Assembly: GCA_964385175.1 (NCBI GenBank) | Contig: CAYLNL010000014.1 | Location: 1-60,159 of the forward strand | Source of the DNA: CAYLNL01 sp964385175 | GTDB lineage: Bacteria > Bacteroidota > Bacteroidia > Flavobacteriales > Flavobacteriaceae | Length of the DNA: 60,159 nucleotides | Direction: 5' to 3' | Shown: piece after piece, positions 7,205 to 15,817 of the stretch | How the letters are laid out: each line of letters begins with the position of its first letter | How positions within the stretch are numbered: position 1 is the first letter of the stretch | Translations under genes and position numbers: made by a program | Notes under the pieces: model-generated | Told to the model about the DNA's origin: nothing | What the model saw: the letters and a program-made list of their open reading frames with translations, nothing else | The model's database searches: none

Positions 7205-10200
7205 ATGAAAAACCTTTATTTTTTCGTAGCCCTCGCGCTCACGTGCGGGCTTGCACAGGCGCAAACAGTGACCAGTTATGGCGGCCTCCAGGGCGTTGGC
7301 ACTACGGCTGGTACCGTGGGACTTTATAACTCTCATTTCGGGCACGATGCAGGAAATATAACTACCGGACCCCACAATACCTTTATTGGTTACCAGAGCG
7401 GGTATCTTAACGCCGGCGGGTCCCAGAATACGTTCTTAGGCAGCGGAAGCGGATACAGCAATACTGCTAACAACAATTCTTTTGTGGGCTACCGGAGCGG
7501 ATATAGCAATACTACAGGTGGAAACAATACCCTTATCGGTTACCAGAGCGGGTATTCCCTTACTGATGGCAGCGGCAACATATTTTTAGGGTACCAGGCT
7601 GGCTATAACGAAACCGGTTCCAACCGGCTCTACATTGCCAACTCCAGCACGGCTACTCCTTTGATTTGGGGCGATTTTGCCAATAACTATCTAACCGTCA
7701 ACGGCAGTTTAGGTGTAAACACCAGCGCTCCTACCGCGGGTTTAGATGTAAACGGCAGCGCCCGTATCCGCACCCTCAACCAAAACAATGCCCATACACG
7801 TGTGTTAGTGGCAGACGTAAACGGGAACCTGAACTGGCGGGATGCAGCTACTTTGAATACCGACAGCCAAAGCCTCTACCTTTCCGGCAATACGCTAAAC
7901 CTCACAGGAAGCGGTACAGGCATAAGTTTAGCTCCCTATTTAGATAATACCGATAACCAAATGCTGAGCGTCAACAGTGCGGGCACCACCCGTACCATTA
8001 CTATTTCTGGAGGCAATGGGGTAAATATAAACGTAGCCGACAACGATGACAACCCCGCCAACGAAATCCAGCAACTGAGTTTTGTAGCAGGTATAATTTC
8101 TCTCAGTAATGATCCTACTTCTACTTTAGTAGATTTAAGTGGCTATGATAATAACCTTGCGGATGATTTTAGTGGCTCGTTTGCTGATTTAGCCAATGTT
8201 CCGGTAAATCTGGATACCGACAGCACGGATGATTTTAGCGGAGATTTCGCCAATCTCATCAACGTTCCCGCCGGTTTAGCGGATGGTGATGACGTAGATG
8301 ATGCGGATGCTGACCCCGCCAATGAGCTTCAAACACTGAGTTTTGCGGGAGGTGTCATCACCTTGAGCAACGACCCTACCCTCACTTCCATAGACCTGAG
8401 CGGCTACGACAACAACGCAGCTGACGATTTTAACGGTAGCTTCACAAGCCTCACCAATGTTCCTGCCGGCTTAGCGGATGGTGATGATGTAAATGATGCA
8501 GATGCTGACCCCGCCAATGAATACAATACCGGGTTCCAGGTAAATGGAACAAACCTGGAAATTACCGATGCCGGGGGAACCTTGAGTGTACCCGTAGCTT
8601 CCCTGGGAGGTATTCCACATGATTTTCCCAGTTACCCCGCCAGCGCGGGCGATGGTGGCGGAAATACCAACAGCTATTTTGGGGAACAGGCGGGCGTTTC
8701 CACTACCGGGACTGCCAATACCCTTATGGGCTACCAAAGCGGGTTTGCCAATACTTTAGGGACAAACAACGCTGCGTATGGCTACCAGGCGCTCCGCAAC
8801 AATACCACCGCTGGCAGCAATACAGCTATTGGTACCAACGCTCTATATACCCAATCCTTTAATAATAATGGGGCAGCCTGGAATACTGATAATGTTGCAG
8901 TTGGCTATCAAGCCCTATATAACAACAATCCCGATGCTAATAATAGTGGCAATAGAAATACAGCTATTGGAACATTGGCGCTTTATAGTAACACTACTGG
9001 AGGATTAAATACAGCCACCGGATACGGAGCACTATCTGCTAATACGATAGGTAGTTTAAACACTGCTAACGGTTATCAAACACTTTTCATGAATACTATT
9101 GGTGCTTATAACACAGCTACTGGTTATCAAGCGCTTTTTTTCAATACTACTGGAATCTATAATACAAGCAGTGGTTATCAAACCCTATATAACAATACCA
9201 CTGCTTCATACAATGTGGCAATTGGCACTCTTGCGTTGGCTAATCAGAACTATAACAATGGGGGTATAAGTTGGGGTAGTTATAATGTAGCGGTGGGTTA
9301 TGAAGCCTTATACACTAATAACCCTACTGCTACTTTCAACGGGATTTATAATACTGCTATTGGTGCTCAGGCACTCCGAAACAATACAACAGGGTATTGG
9401 AATACCGCTAACGGGTATCAGGCGCTGTATTCTAATACTACAGGCTACTTTAACACGGCTACTGGATACCAGGCACTATTTTTTAACACCACGGGAACCA
9501 TTAATACAGCTAATGGAGTCGCCGCCCTTTTATCCAATACAACAGGAAGTTACAATACCGCCAATGGAATGAATGCGCTTAGAACTAACAGTATAGGAAA
9601 TAACAACACTGCTACGGGCGCTACCGCACTTTACTCCAATACTTCGGGAAGCGGGAACACGGCTAACGGTACATCTGCACTTTTCAACAACACCACCGGA
9701 AGCAATAACACCGCTACCGGACTGGGCACGCTCAATTCCAACACCACAGGAAACTATAATACTGCTCACGGAGCTCAAGCATTATCTTCTAATACCACAG
9801 GAGAATTTAATACCGCTAATGGGTTCAATGCACTTCAAAGTAATACCGTGGGTAATACGAATACTGCCAACGGAGCTTATGCGCTTGCTTCTAATACCAC
9901 AGGAGGTGATAACACCGCCAACGGGTACCAGGCATTATATGCTAATACTACAGGAGGAAATAATACTGCCAATGGCTGGCGGGCATTGTATTCTAACACA
10001 GGCGGAAATAACAATAATGCAAATGGGGTAAATGCACTATATTCTAATACTACGGGAAATGTTAATACTGCCGCCGGAAATGGTGCACTTTACAATAACA
10101 CCATAGGAGGATTTAACACGGCGACAGGTAATAATTCATTGGTAAGTAACACCACCGGCAGTCAGAATACAGCAATAGGCGTACAAGCGCTTTATGCCAA

Positions 10201-11143
10201 CACTACCGGAAGTAATAATACTGTCTTAGGGTGTTTTGCAGGGCCTGCCAATGGAAATGGGGCTTTTGACAACTCTACCGCTATTGGCTATAGCGCTACT
10301 ATTACTGCCTCTAACCAGGTGCGTATTGGCGACGCCAGTGTAATCAGTATCGGCGGCTTCGTAAACTGGACCAATGTGTCTGATGAGCGCTTTAAAAAAG
10401 AGATGAAAGAAGATGTAGCCGGCCTGGCGTTTATAGAAAAGCTGCGGCCGGTGAGCTATGAATTGGACAGGCAAAAACTCCACGTCTTTTTGAGGGGCGA
10501 AGATTCGGAGCCGCTGGCAGAGCTCCCTCCTGCTGAGCGTTCCGTAGGTTTTATAGCGCAGGAAGTAGAAAAAGTTGTCAACGAAAACCGCTATGTATTT
10601 TCCGGGGTGAACAAACCACAAAACGAGCGTGACCACTATGGACTTCGCTATGCAGAGTTTGTGGTGCCACTTACCAAAGCGGTACAGGAGCTCAGCGCCA
10701 AAGACAAGGTGCAGCAGCAACTCATAGAAACCCAGCAACAGCAATTGGAAGAACAGAAACAGGAGAACGCAACCCTTCGTCAGCGAGTAGAAGCCCTGGA
10801 AAGTGCACTGTATGGCGCCTCTGTAAAAACTCCCAACGCCAGCGGCAAAACTACCGGCGAGGCAATCCAAACACTGCCCGAAGGCTTTGCCCTCTACCAG
10901 AACGTACCCAACCCCTTTGACAGAACCACGGTTATCGGTGCCCAGCTTCCCGAAAACGTACAGCAGGCGAAAATAGTCGTTTACAACTTACAGGGCCTGG
11001 AGTTGGCAAGTTACCCGCTCGGCGAGCGGGGAAAAGTCTCTGTAGAGATCTCGGGCGGGCGCTTCCCCGCGGGTATGTACCTATACGCGCTGCTTGCAGA
11101 CGGGCAGGTAATGGACACAAAAAAGATGATACTCACGGAGTAA
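7205..11143 (+). CDS. T9SS-exported repeat fibre protein with S74 chaperone domain (long paralog)
   Basis: This is a 1312-residue protein. Residues 1-20 form a Sec signal peptide (MKNLYFFVALALTCGLAQAQ). Residues ~30-150 carry GYQSGY-type short repeats, and ~150-210 hold LDVNGSARIRTL, typical of tail-fibre-like Bacteroidota proteins. Residues ~260-480 have repeated Asp-rich units (NVPAGLADGDDV, LSGYDNN). Then come 17-residue units, including 17 consecutive exact-length units at 9347-10213. The S74 chaperone domain starts at Ser1059 (SDERFKKEM) and ends near 1165, followed by a Gln/Glu coiled coil. A T9SS type A sorting domain (about 1224-1312, FALYQNVPNPF to GMYLYALLADGQ..KMILTE) closes the protein. 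It should cross the outer membrane by T9SS and be surface-attached. Having both S74 and a T9SS domain leaves unclear which product stays attached after any self-cleavage. Confidence 0.9.
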   Translation: MKNLYFFVALALTCGLAQAQTVTSYGGLQGVGTTAGTVGLYNSHFGHDAGNITTGPHNTFIGYQSGYLNAGGSQNTFLGSGSGYSNTANNNSFVGYRSGYSNTTGGNNTLIGYQSGYSLTDGSGNIFLGYQAGYNETGSNRLYIANSSTATPLIWGDFANNYLTVNGSLGVNTSAPTAGLDVNGSARIRTLNQNNAHTRVLVADVNGNLNWRDAATLNTDSQSLYLSGNTLNLTGSGTGISLAPYLDNTDNQMLSVNSAGTTRTITISGGNGVNINVADNDDNPANEIQQLSFVAGIISLSNDPTSTLVDLSGYDNNLADDFSGSFADLANVPVNLDTDSTDDFSGDFANLINVPAGLADGDDVDDADADPANELQTLSFAGGVITLSNDPTLTSIDLSGYDNNAADDFNGSFTSLTNVPAGLADGDDVNDADADPANEYNTGFQVNGTNLEITDAGGTLSVPVASLGGIPHDFPSYPASAGDGGGNTNSYFGEQAGVSTTGTANTLMGYQSGFANTLGTNNAAYGYQALRNNTTAGSNTAIGTNALYTQSFNNNGAAWNTDNVAVGYQALYNNNPDANNSGNRNTAIGTLALYSNTTGGLNTATGYGALSANTIGSLNTANGYQTLFMNTIGAYNTATGYQALFFNTTGIYNTSSGYQTLYNNTTASYNVAIGTLALANQNYNNGGISWGSYNVAVGYEALYTNNPTATFNGIYNTAIGAQALRNNTTGYWNTANGYQALYSNTTGYFNTATGYQALFFNTTGTINTANGVAALLSNTTGSYNTANGMNALRTNSIGNNNTATGATALYSNTSGSGNTANGTSALFNNTTGSNNTATGLGTLNSNTTGNYNTAHGAQALSSNTTGEFNTANGFNALQSNTVGNTNTANGAYALASNTTGGDNTANGYQALYANTTGGNNTANGWRALYSNTGGNNNNANGVNALYSNTTGNVNTAAGNGALYNNTIGGFNTATGNNSLVSNTTGSQNTAIGVQALYANTTGSNNTVLGCFAGPANGNGAFDNSTAIGYSATITASNQVRIGDASVISIGGFVNWTNVSDERFKKEMKEDVAGLAFIEKLRPVSYELDRQKLHVFLRGEDSEPLAELPPAERSVGFIAQEVEKVVNENRYVFSGVNKPQNERDHYGLRYAEFVVPLTKAVQELSAKDKVQQQLIETQQQQLEEQKQENATLRQRVEALESALYGASVKTPNASGKTTGEAIQTLPEGFALYQNVPNPFDRTTVIGAQLPENVQQAKIVVYNLQGLELASYPLGERGKVSVEISGGRFPAGMYLYALLADGQVMDTKKMILTE
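9347..10213 (+). repeat. 17 tandem 51-bp units in long S74 gene
   Basis: There are seventeen consecutive units of exactly 17 codons (867 bases), consensus xNTAxGxxALxSNTTGx. The units vary freely at synonymous and several amino-acid positions but never in length. This suggests selection on a fixed structural repeat, probably one coil of a beta-roll. Confidence 0.85.
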
Positions 11144-11244
11144 TTTAGCAGGGAGCATAGAATACGGAACATAGAGCATAGAAAATAGAGAAGAGAGAAG
11201 ATAAGGAGGGAAATCTCAACTCTAAATTTATGTATATGGAATGT

Positions 11245-11997
11245 TTAACAAGTGCTGCAAGGCTGCACATAAATATGCTCTAATGCTATGGTGGAAAGGA
11301 GTTCTAATTCTCCATTTTCAAAGAATCTATCTAATTCATATAAAGTAGCTTTTTTGCTTTTGGGTTTAAAATTATAGTAATCTACAAATCGTATTCCATT
11401 GATGGTTCGCGGGTTGTATGCCTGCCGGAAACGCAATCCGCCACCATTCACGTGAAACTGGTAGGCCAGGTAATCTACCGTGAATGTTTTTTTATCAACC
11501 CAATACAGGTATATATCCTGGAAATCTTCGCCGCCGCCTTCCTGGTTAAAGGTAACTTTAATTTTATAGTAGTTTTTTCCTTTAAGGTTAACCTCTCCCA
11601 GTAGCTCTTTGTTTACGGCTTTGTCTTGCAAGCCATAGGGAAGGTAGGCGAAATAGTGCACGGAGTTTACAGAACCGGCATAACGGGTAGCCATAGAGTC
11701 TGGTATGGCGGTTGGCACATCATTTATAAAACGTTCAAAACCCCGGTTGTGCAGCACGTCTCTCACCACCGTTTCCTTGCTGGCGTGGATACGTTCTAAC
11801 TGAAAGCGGCCGCCGTTTCGCTGGGCTATATATTCTTTTCCCCTGAAATCGAAGCAAATCTGGGTTTTGTTAAATCGTTTTCCGCCGGCGAGCGTTATGG
11901 CTTTCTCTATAATTTTATTTGCTGGGGGCGCTTTTTCTTCTTTTTTGCACGAAATGATAAAAAGGAAGGGTATCGCTACAAAAAGTGTTTTTTTCAT
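11245..11997 (-). CDS. lipoprotein, probably DUF6503 family
   Basis: This is a 250-residue protein with a lipoprotein signal: MKKTLFVAIPFLFIIS followed by a lipobox Cys and KKEEKAPP. The mature part opens with IIEKAITLAGGKRFNKTQICFDFRGKEY, which I associate with the DUF6503 family of Bacteroidota lipoproteins of unknown function. The body is predicted to be mostly beta-strand with many aromatics. It is probably attached to the inner leaflet of the outer membrane. It stands alone, convergent with the long S74 gene and divergent from smpB. The 100 bases beyond its stop contain imprecise repeats of catagaaa type. The family name is from memory. Confidence 0.6.
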   Translation of the reverse strand: MKKTLFVAIPFLFIISCKKEEKAPPANKIIEKAITLAGGKRFNKTQICFDFRGKEYIAQRNGGRFQLERIHASKETVVRDVLHNRGFERFINDVPTAIPDSMATRYAGSVNSVHYFAYLPYGLQDKAVNKELLGEVNLKGKNYYKIKVTFNQEGGGEDFQDIYLYWVDKKTFTVDYLAYQFHVNGGGLRFRQAYNPRTINGIRFVDYYNFKPKSKKATLYELDRFFENGELELLSTIALEHIYVQPCSTC

Positions 11998-12107
11998 AAT
12001 TTGTTTTTTAAAAAAACGGAGCTGTAAATATATACATTTGGGGGGTTGCCTTTGTCATAAAAACCTCTTAAAGTTTACGGAATAAGCAGTTATTGGCTAT
12101 TTGTTGC

Positions 12108-12115
12108 TACTTTTG
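12108..12115 (+). promoter_or_regulatory. TAnnTTTG -7 box of smpB
   Basis: TACTTTTG matches the Bacteroidota -7 consensus exactly. The ATG at 12124 begins 8 bases later. Because the start point is usually about 7 bases past this box, the transcript would have almost no leader. No clear -33 TTTG is seen. Confidence 0.5.
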
Positions 12116-12123
12116 CAGGCAGT

Positions 12124-12582
12124 ATGCAACGAATGGTTACCATAGAAAACCGGAAAGCTCGCTTTGAGTACGAAATTTTAGATCGGTATGTGGCTGGTAT
12201 GGCACTAACAGGCACCGAAATAAAATCTATACGTCAGGGTAAGGCATCTATTAGCGAAAGTTTTTGTGAATTTACGGTCGCCGGAGAGCTTTTTGTAATC
12301 AATATGAATGTGGAAGAATACTCGCATGGTACGCATTACAATCACGTTCCTAAACGACCCCGAAAGTTATTATTGTCTAAGAAAGAATTGCGTAAGCTGA
12401 GGCGGGAGGTGGCCGATGCAGGGCTTACTATTATACCCTTGCGGTTATTTATCAACCAGGAGGGGTTGGCAAAATTGGAGGTTGCCCTGGCGCGGGGTAA
12501 AAAATTATACGACAAGCGCGAAACTATTAAGAAACGAGATACAGAGCGTCATTTAGACACGGTTCGGAAACGGTTTCGGTAG
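12124..12582 (+). CDS. smpB: SsrA-binding protein SmpB
   Basis: This is a 152-residue protein that binds tmRNA and delivers it to stalled ribosomes in trans-translation. Recognisable family motifs are ENRKARFEYEILDRYVAGM, LTGTEIKSIRQGKASISES, EEYSHGTHYNHVPKRPRKLLLSKKE and the basic tail region GKKLYDKRETIKKRD. Length is normal for the family. A second ATG at 12133 (MVTIENRK) is an equally good start and would give a leader of about 11 bases from the predicted promoter. No tmRNA gene is seen in the window. Confidence 0.95.
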   Translation: MQRMVTIENRKARFEYEILDRYVAGMALTGTEIKSIRQGKASISESFCEFTVAGELFVINMNVEEYSHGTHYNHVPKRPRKLLLSKKELRKLRREVADAGLTIIPLRLFINQEGLAKLEVALARGKKLYDKRETIKKRDTERHLDTVRKRFR

Positions 12583-12601
12583 CATAAAATTTCTTTTCAA
12601 T

Positions 12602-14119
12602 TTATCGCATCATTTTAGTGAGCATTCCAAAGACGCCTCGTATAAAGGTGGCGCTGGTAAGGGTTTTTACCAAGGGGTCTGCCGGGGTATTTCGGGGCGA
12701 CTGCGGGCGCTTAGGCTCAGGCGCACGGGCGGGTGCAGGCATAGTTTTTTCAGTTGCCTGCTGCGCTTGTTTTATTTTTTGGTTCAATAATTCATAGGCG
12801 CTTTCTCTATCCATAACATGGTTATATTTTTTAGCAAGCACAGAGGCGGCTACGGTATGCTGTAGCTCTTCGGGGGTTATAACGCCCATGCGGCTCATGG
12901 GAGCGCGTAGCATAGTCATAGCAAGCGGGGTAGGGCGCCCTTTTTCATCGAGGGCGGTAACCAAGGCTTCGCCTATGCCTAAGGAGGTGAGAGCTTCTTC
13001 TGTGTTGTAGTAGGGAGGGTCGGGATAGTTCTGGGCGGCTAACTTAATGGCTTTCCGGTCGTTAGCGGTAAAAGCGCGGAGGGCGTGTTGTATTTTCATT
13101 CCTAACTGCCCGAGTATTTTTTCGGGAATATCGGTAGGGTATTGGGTTATAAAATATATTCCCACCCCTTTAGAGCGAATGAGGCGCACTATACTTTCTA
13201 ATTGCTGGAGAATGGTTTTAGAGGTTTCTTCGAAAAGAAGGTGGGCTTCATCCATAAAAAAAACTAACTCGGGGCGGTCGCTGTCGCCCCGCTCGGGAAA
13301 GGTGGTATAAATTTCGGCTAATAAACTGAGCATGCAGGTAGAAAACAGCCTGGGTTTTTCCTGTATATCGTTAAGCCGCACAATATTGATATAGCCTCTG
13401 CCGGTTTCATCTATCCTGAGCAAATCGCCCACTTCGAAACTTTTTTCACCTAAAAAGCTATTGGCGCCTTGCTGCTCCAACTCTATCATTTTTCTCAAAA
13501 TAGCGCCTGCAGAAGCTGTGGAAATATACCCATAAGCGGTTTCAAATTCTGTTTTTCCTTCGCTGGTAGCATATTGCAGCAGTTTTTTAAAATCTTTCAG
13601 GTCTAATAAAGGCAACTGGCAGTCATCAGCATATTTAAATAAAACAGCTACTATGCTTTCCTGGGTTTCATTTAGTTCTAAAATTCTCGCTAACAATGCG
13701 GGGCCAAATTCTGAAATGGTGGCTCTAAGCTGAACGCCTTCCTGCTGTGAGAGAGATAAAAATTCTACGGGAAATTCTTTAAATTCCAGTGGAATTCCTA
13801 TTTGCTGGTGACGTTGCTGTAGTTTAGGATGGTTGGCGCCGGGTACAGCAAGTCCGCTTAAATCGCCTTTTACATCCATTAGCAGTACGGGAATTCCTTT
13901 TTCCGACAGGTTTTCTGCCAGTACCTGTAGGGTTTTAGTTTTGCCAGTACCGGTGGCGCCAGCTATGAGGCCGTGACGGTTTAGGGTTTTGAGGGGAATT
14001 TTTATAAGGGCGTCTGCCACAGGATTGCCTTCTAACATGGCGGTGCCTATGGTAAGATAATCGCCTTCGGGTTGGTAGCCAGTTTGAATGTTTTGTAGAA
14101 AAGCGGTGGGGTTGCTCAT
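12602..14119 (-). CDS. HerA-like ATPase, DUF853 family
   Basis: This is a 505-residue P-loop ATPase. Walker A GATGTGKT is at residues 54-61 and Walker B VFFMDEAH near 288. LLMDVKGDLSGLA follows the P-loop, as in DUF853 proteins (E. coli YjgR type). The C-terminus is rich in Pro/Ala and basic residues (around 440-485). DUF853 proteins belong to the HerA/FtsK superfamily; their physiological role is not well defined. It is divergent from queE, with 156 bases between the two start codons that contain a perfect 30-bp palindrome (14179-14208). Confidence 0.8.
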   Translation of the reverse strand: MSNPTAFLQNIQTGYQPEGDYLTIGTAMLEGNPVADALIKIPLKTLNRHGLIAGATGTGKTKTLQVLAENLSEKGIPVLLMDVKGDLSGLAVPGANHPKLQQRHQQIGIPLEFKEFPVEFLSLSQQEGVQLRATISEFGPALLARILELNETQESIVAVLFKYADDCQLPLLDLKDFKKLLQYATSEGKTEFETAYGYISTASAGAILRKMIELEQQGANSFLGEKSFEVGDLLRIDETGRGYINIVRLNDIQEKPRLFSTCMLSLLAEIYTTFPERGDSDRPELVFFMDEAHLLFEETSKTILQQLESIVRLIRSKGVGIYFITQYPTDIPEKILGQLGMKIQHALRAFTANDRKAIKLAAQNYPDPPYYNTEEALTSLGIGEALVTALDEKGRPTPLAMTMLRAPMSRMGVITPEELQHTVAASVLAKKYNHVMDRESAYELLNQKIKQAQQATEKTMPAPARAPEPKRPQSPRNTPADPLVKTLTSATFIRGVFGMLTKMMR

Positions 14120-14178
14120 GGTTTTTGGGATAAAAATACGCTAATTTCGGCTATTTTATGTAAAATGGCAAGCTGCAA

Positions 14179-14208
14179 TTTTTCTCTTTATTATAATAAA
14201 GAGAAAAA
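14179..14208. repeat. perfect 30-bp palindrome upstream of queE
   Basis: The halves tttttctctttatta and taataaagagaaaaa are exact reverse complements with no loop. It lies in the divergent control region between the HerA-like ATPase and queE. It may be an operator, or a hairpin in a transcript reading rightward. Confidence 0.75.
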
Positions 14209-14260
14209 CTGTGGGTTTTGTCCACGGCATAGCGGCGAAAAGGGAAATGGAGGTAATTGC

Positions 14261-14268
14261 TATCTTTG
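14261..14268 (+). promoter_or_regulatory. TAnnTTTG -7 box of queE
   Basis: TATCTTTG matches the -7 consensus exactly and lies 7 bases before the ATG at 14276. This predicts a leaderless or nearly leaderless queE transcript and supports 14276 over the upstream in-frame ATG at 14165. No clear -33 box is visible. Confidence 0.45.
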
Positions 14269-14275
14269 TGGCGCA

Positions 14276-14905
14276 ATGAAATTGAACTCGGATATTGATT
14301 TAGAGGTCAGGAAAGGGTTACCTGTTATGGAAGCTTTCTACACTATCCAGGGAGAGGGGTATCATGCCGGAAAGGCAGGATATTTTATACGCCTCGGGGG
14401 GTGTGATGTTGGTTGTCACTGGTGCGATGTTAAGGAAAGCTGGGATGCGGCTAAACATCCTATTATGGCGATAGGAGAGCTGGTTTCTGAAGCGGCACGG
14501 CATAAGGGGATGGTGGTGGTTACCGGTGGAGAGCCGCTGATGTGGGATTTGACGGGGCTAACTACTCAATTACGAGCCAATGGGTTGAAAACTCATATAG
14601 AAACTTCCGGGGTGTATCCTCTTACAGGTTTGTGGGATTGGGTTTGTTTGTCGCCTAAAAAAAATAAACCGCCCCTGGCAGAGGTATATGCCCGGGCAGA
14701 TGAGTTAAAGGTTATTATTCATAACCGGCATGATTTTGTGTTTGCAGAAGAACAGGCGCAGAAAGTGAGGGAAGGGTGTTTGTTATATCTTCAACCAGAG
14801 TGGGGAAGGTTTGAGGAGATGGGGAAAGCTGTGGCAGATTATGTGATGAACCATCCGCAGTGGAGGGTATCGCTGCAACTTCACAAGTATTTACATATTC
14901 CTTAA
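14276..14905 (+). CDS. queE: 7-carboxy-7-deazaguanine synthase QueE
   Basis: This radical SAM enzyme converts 6-carboxy-tetrahydropterin to 7-carboxy-7-deazaguanine in the queuosine/preQ0 pathway. With the chosen start it has 209 residues. The cluster-binding motif is C43-x3-C47-x2-C50 (CDVGCHWC), preceded by EAFYTIQGEGYHAGKAGYFIRLGG, and VTGGEPLMW follows. An in-frame ATG at 14165 would add 37 residues containing two CxxC pairs, but that stretch spans the perfect palindrome and the -7 box, so I regard it as non-coding. No other queuosine gene is nearby. Confidence 0.9.
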   Translation: MKLNSDIDLEVRKGLPVMEAFYTIQGEGYHAGKAGYFIRLGGCDVGCHWCDVKESWDAAKHPIMAIGELVSEAARHKGMVVVTGGEPLMWDLTGLTTQLRANGLKTHIETSGVYPLTGLWDWVCLSPKKNKPPLAEVYARADELKVIIHNRHDFVFAEEQAQKVREGCLLYLQPEWGRFEEMGKAVADYVMNHPQWRVSLQLHKYLHIP

Positions 14906-14911
14906 TATTAT

Positions 14912-14941
14912 AAACGTTAGCCCTATATAGGGCTAACGTTT
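14912..14941. terminator. perfect 30-bp palindrome after queE, probable terminator
   Basis: aaacgttagccctat and atagggctaacgttt are exact reverse complements, starting 6 bases after the queE stop. The right side is followed by gttttg, a modest T-rich tail for the plus strand. It also lies just past the 3' end of the small Cys-rich peptide gene on the minus strand and could serve both genes. Confidence 0.65.
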
Positions 14942-14968
14942 GTTTTGTACCTGGAAAATGGTGTTTTC

Positions 14969-15163
14969 TTAGCAGGTATAGATTTGAGGGCAGGCAATGT
15001 AATAAACGCAACATATAGGACCTGTTACGTTACCGGCGCAATCGCATCCACATTTAGAAAGATTGCAACCGCCGCCACCGGCACCGCCTAAGATAGTTTT
15101 TTGGGCTTCTTTAGAGATAGGCTTTACCCCTTCGATGTTCAAAATTAAACGTTTCATTTTCAT
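14969..15163 (-). CDS. Cys-rich peptide with double-glycine leader (putative RiPP/bacteriocin-like precursor)
   Basis: This is a 64-residue peptide. The leader, MKMKRLILNIEGVKPISKEA then QKTILGG, has the look of Bacteroidota GG-type natural-product precursor leaders, where a peptidase-transporter cuts after Gly-Gly. The remainder (about 35 residues) starts AGGGGCNLSKCGCDCAG and contains eight cysteines, including GCDC, one CC pair and a C-terminal Cys. A strong TATATTTG box lies upstream at 15190-15197, which supports expression. No modifying enzyme or C39 peptidase/ABC transporter is in the window, so maturation would rely on genes elsewhere. Start at Met1 or Met3. The gene is very likely real; the RiPP function is an inference. 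Confidence 0.65.
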   Translation of the reverse strand: MKMKRLILNIEGVKPISKEAQKTILGGAGGGGCNLSKCGCDCAGNVTGPICCVYYIACPQIYTC

Positions 15164-15189
15164 AATAAGTTAGATTTTAATTATTATAC

Positions 15190-15197
15190 AAATATAC
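15190..15197 (-). promoter_or_regulatory. TAnnTTTG -7 box of the Cys-rich peptide gene
   Basis: On the minus strand the sequence reads TATATTTG, an exact consensus match, 26 bases before the start codon. The predicted leader is about 20 bases. Confidence 0.5.
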
Positions 15198-15285
15198 TAT
15201 TTTTTTAGTGTAAAAGTAATGTTTGGGTTTAACTATATTTTTTTGGCTGATGGAGCTAATAAACCTCAATAAAAAAGACAAAAAA

Positions 15286-15693
15286 TTATTCTTTTCGCTC
15301 CAATAATATCCGCTTTTTTTCTACCTCGATGTTGTCATTTAAAAACCGGCTTTTAATTGTGTAAACATGCTCCTGGTATTCTTTGGCTACAATAGTTATG
15401 TTAATGCCTTCTGATTGTATGGCTATTTGTTCTATATCGCACTCATAGTTTCCATTAAAATCTGTGTATAGGCGTTCTTCTACAGGGGTTTGTTTTCCTG
15501 CGCCTTTGTGGATGGTATATCTTAAAATAATAGTGGCTTTGTTTACGGGTTCTTTGGTGTTTTTATCTACTACTTTGCCAGATAATTGTATATTTTTATA
15601 ATTGGAAGAATATTTTCGCTGATACCATGTTATGGCTTTATTGAGAACAATGATAGTGAGGATGCCCAAACCAATATATAGAAGAATATTCAT
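15286..15693 (-). CDS. membrane-anchored protein with carboxypeptidase-regulatory-like domain
   Basis: This is a 135-residue protein. Residues 1-20 are a transmembrane segment or uncleaved signal (MNILLYIGLGILTIIVLNKA), followed by a basic juxtamembrane stretch. From about residue 36 the sequence LSGKVVDKNTKEPVNKATIIL resembles a CarboxypepD_reg-like beta-sandwich domain, common in Bacteroidota surface and periplasmic proteins. The domain is probably periplasmic. It is 122 bases upstream of the Cys-rich peptide gene on the same strand, but that gene has its own promoter. Function is unknown. Confidence 0.6.
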   Translation of the reverse strand: MNILLYIGLGILTIIVLNKAITWYQRKYSSNYKNIQLSGKVVDKNTKEPVNKATIILRYTIHKGAGKQTPVEERLYTDFNGNYECDIEQIAIQSEGINITIVAKEYQEHVYTIKSRFLNDNIEVEKKRILLERKE

Positions 15694-15817
15694 TTAACGA
15701 GTTTTTTTGAGGTATTGATAGTATATGAAAGATTATTGTTTACTATACATAAAAGCAAAGATATACAAAAACTGTAATAAAGGCAGCGTAAATGGTTGCA
15801 TATAGTATAGAGCCTGG

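Noticed and set aside
9347..10213. Regular 51-bp periodicity resembling a CRISPR array
   Set aside because: The periodicity is that of a protein repeat in an intact reading frame; there are no constant palindromic repeats with unique spacers and no cas genes.
12124..12582. tmRNA gene expected near smpB
   Set aside because: No tRNA-like ends or tag-coding frame were recognised on either side; ssrA is probably elsewhere.
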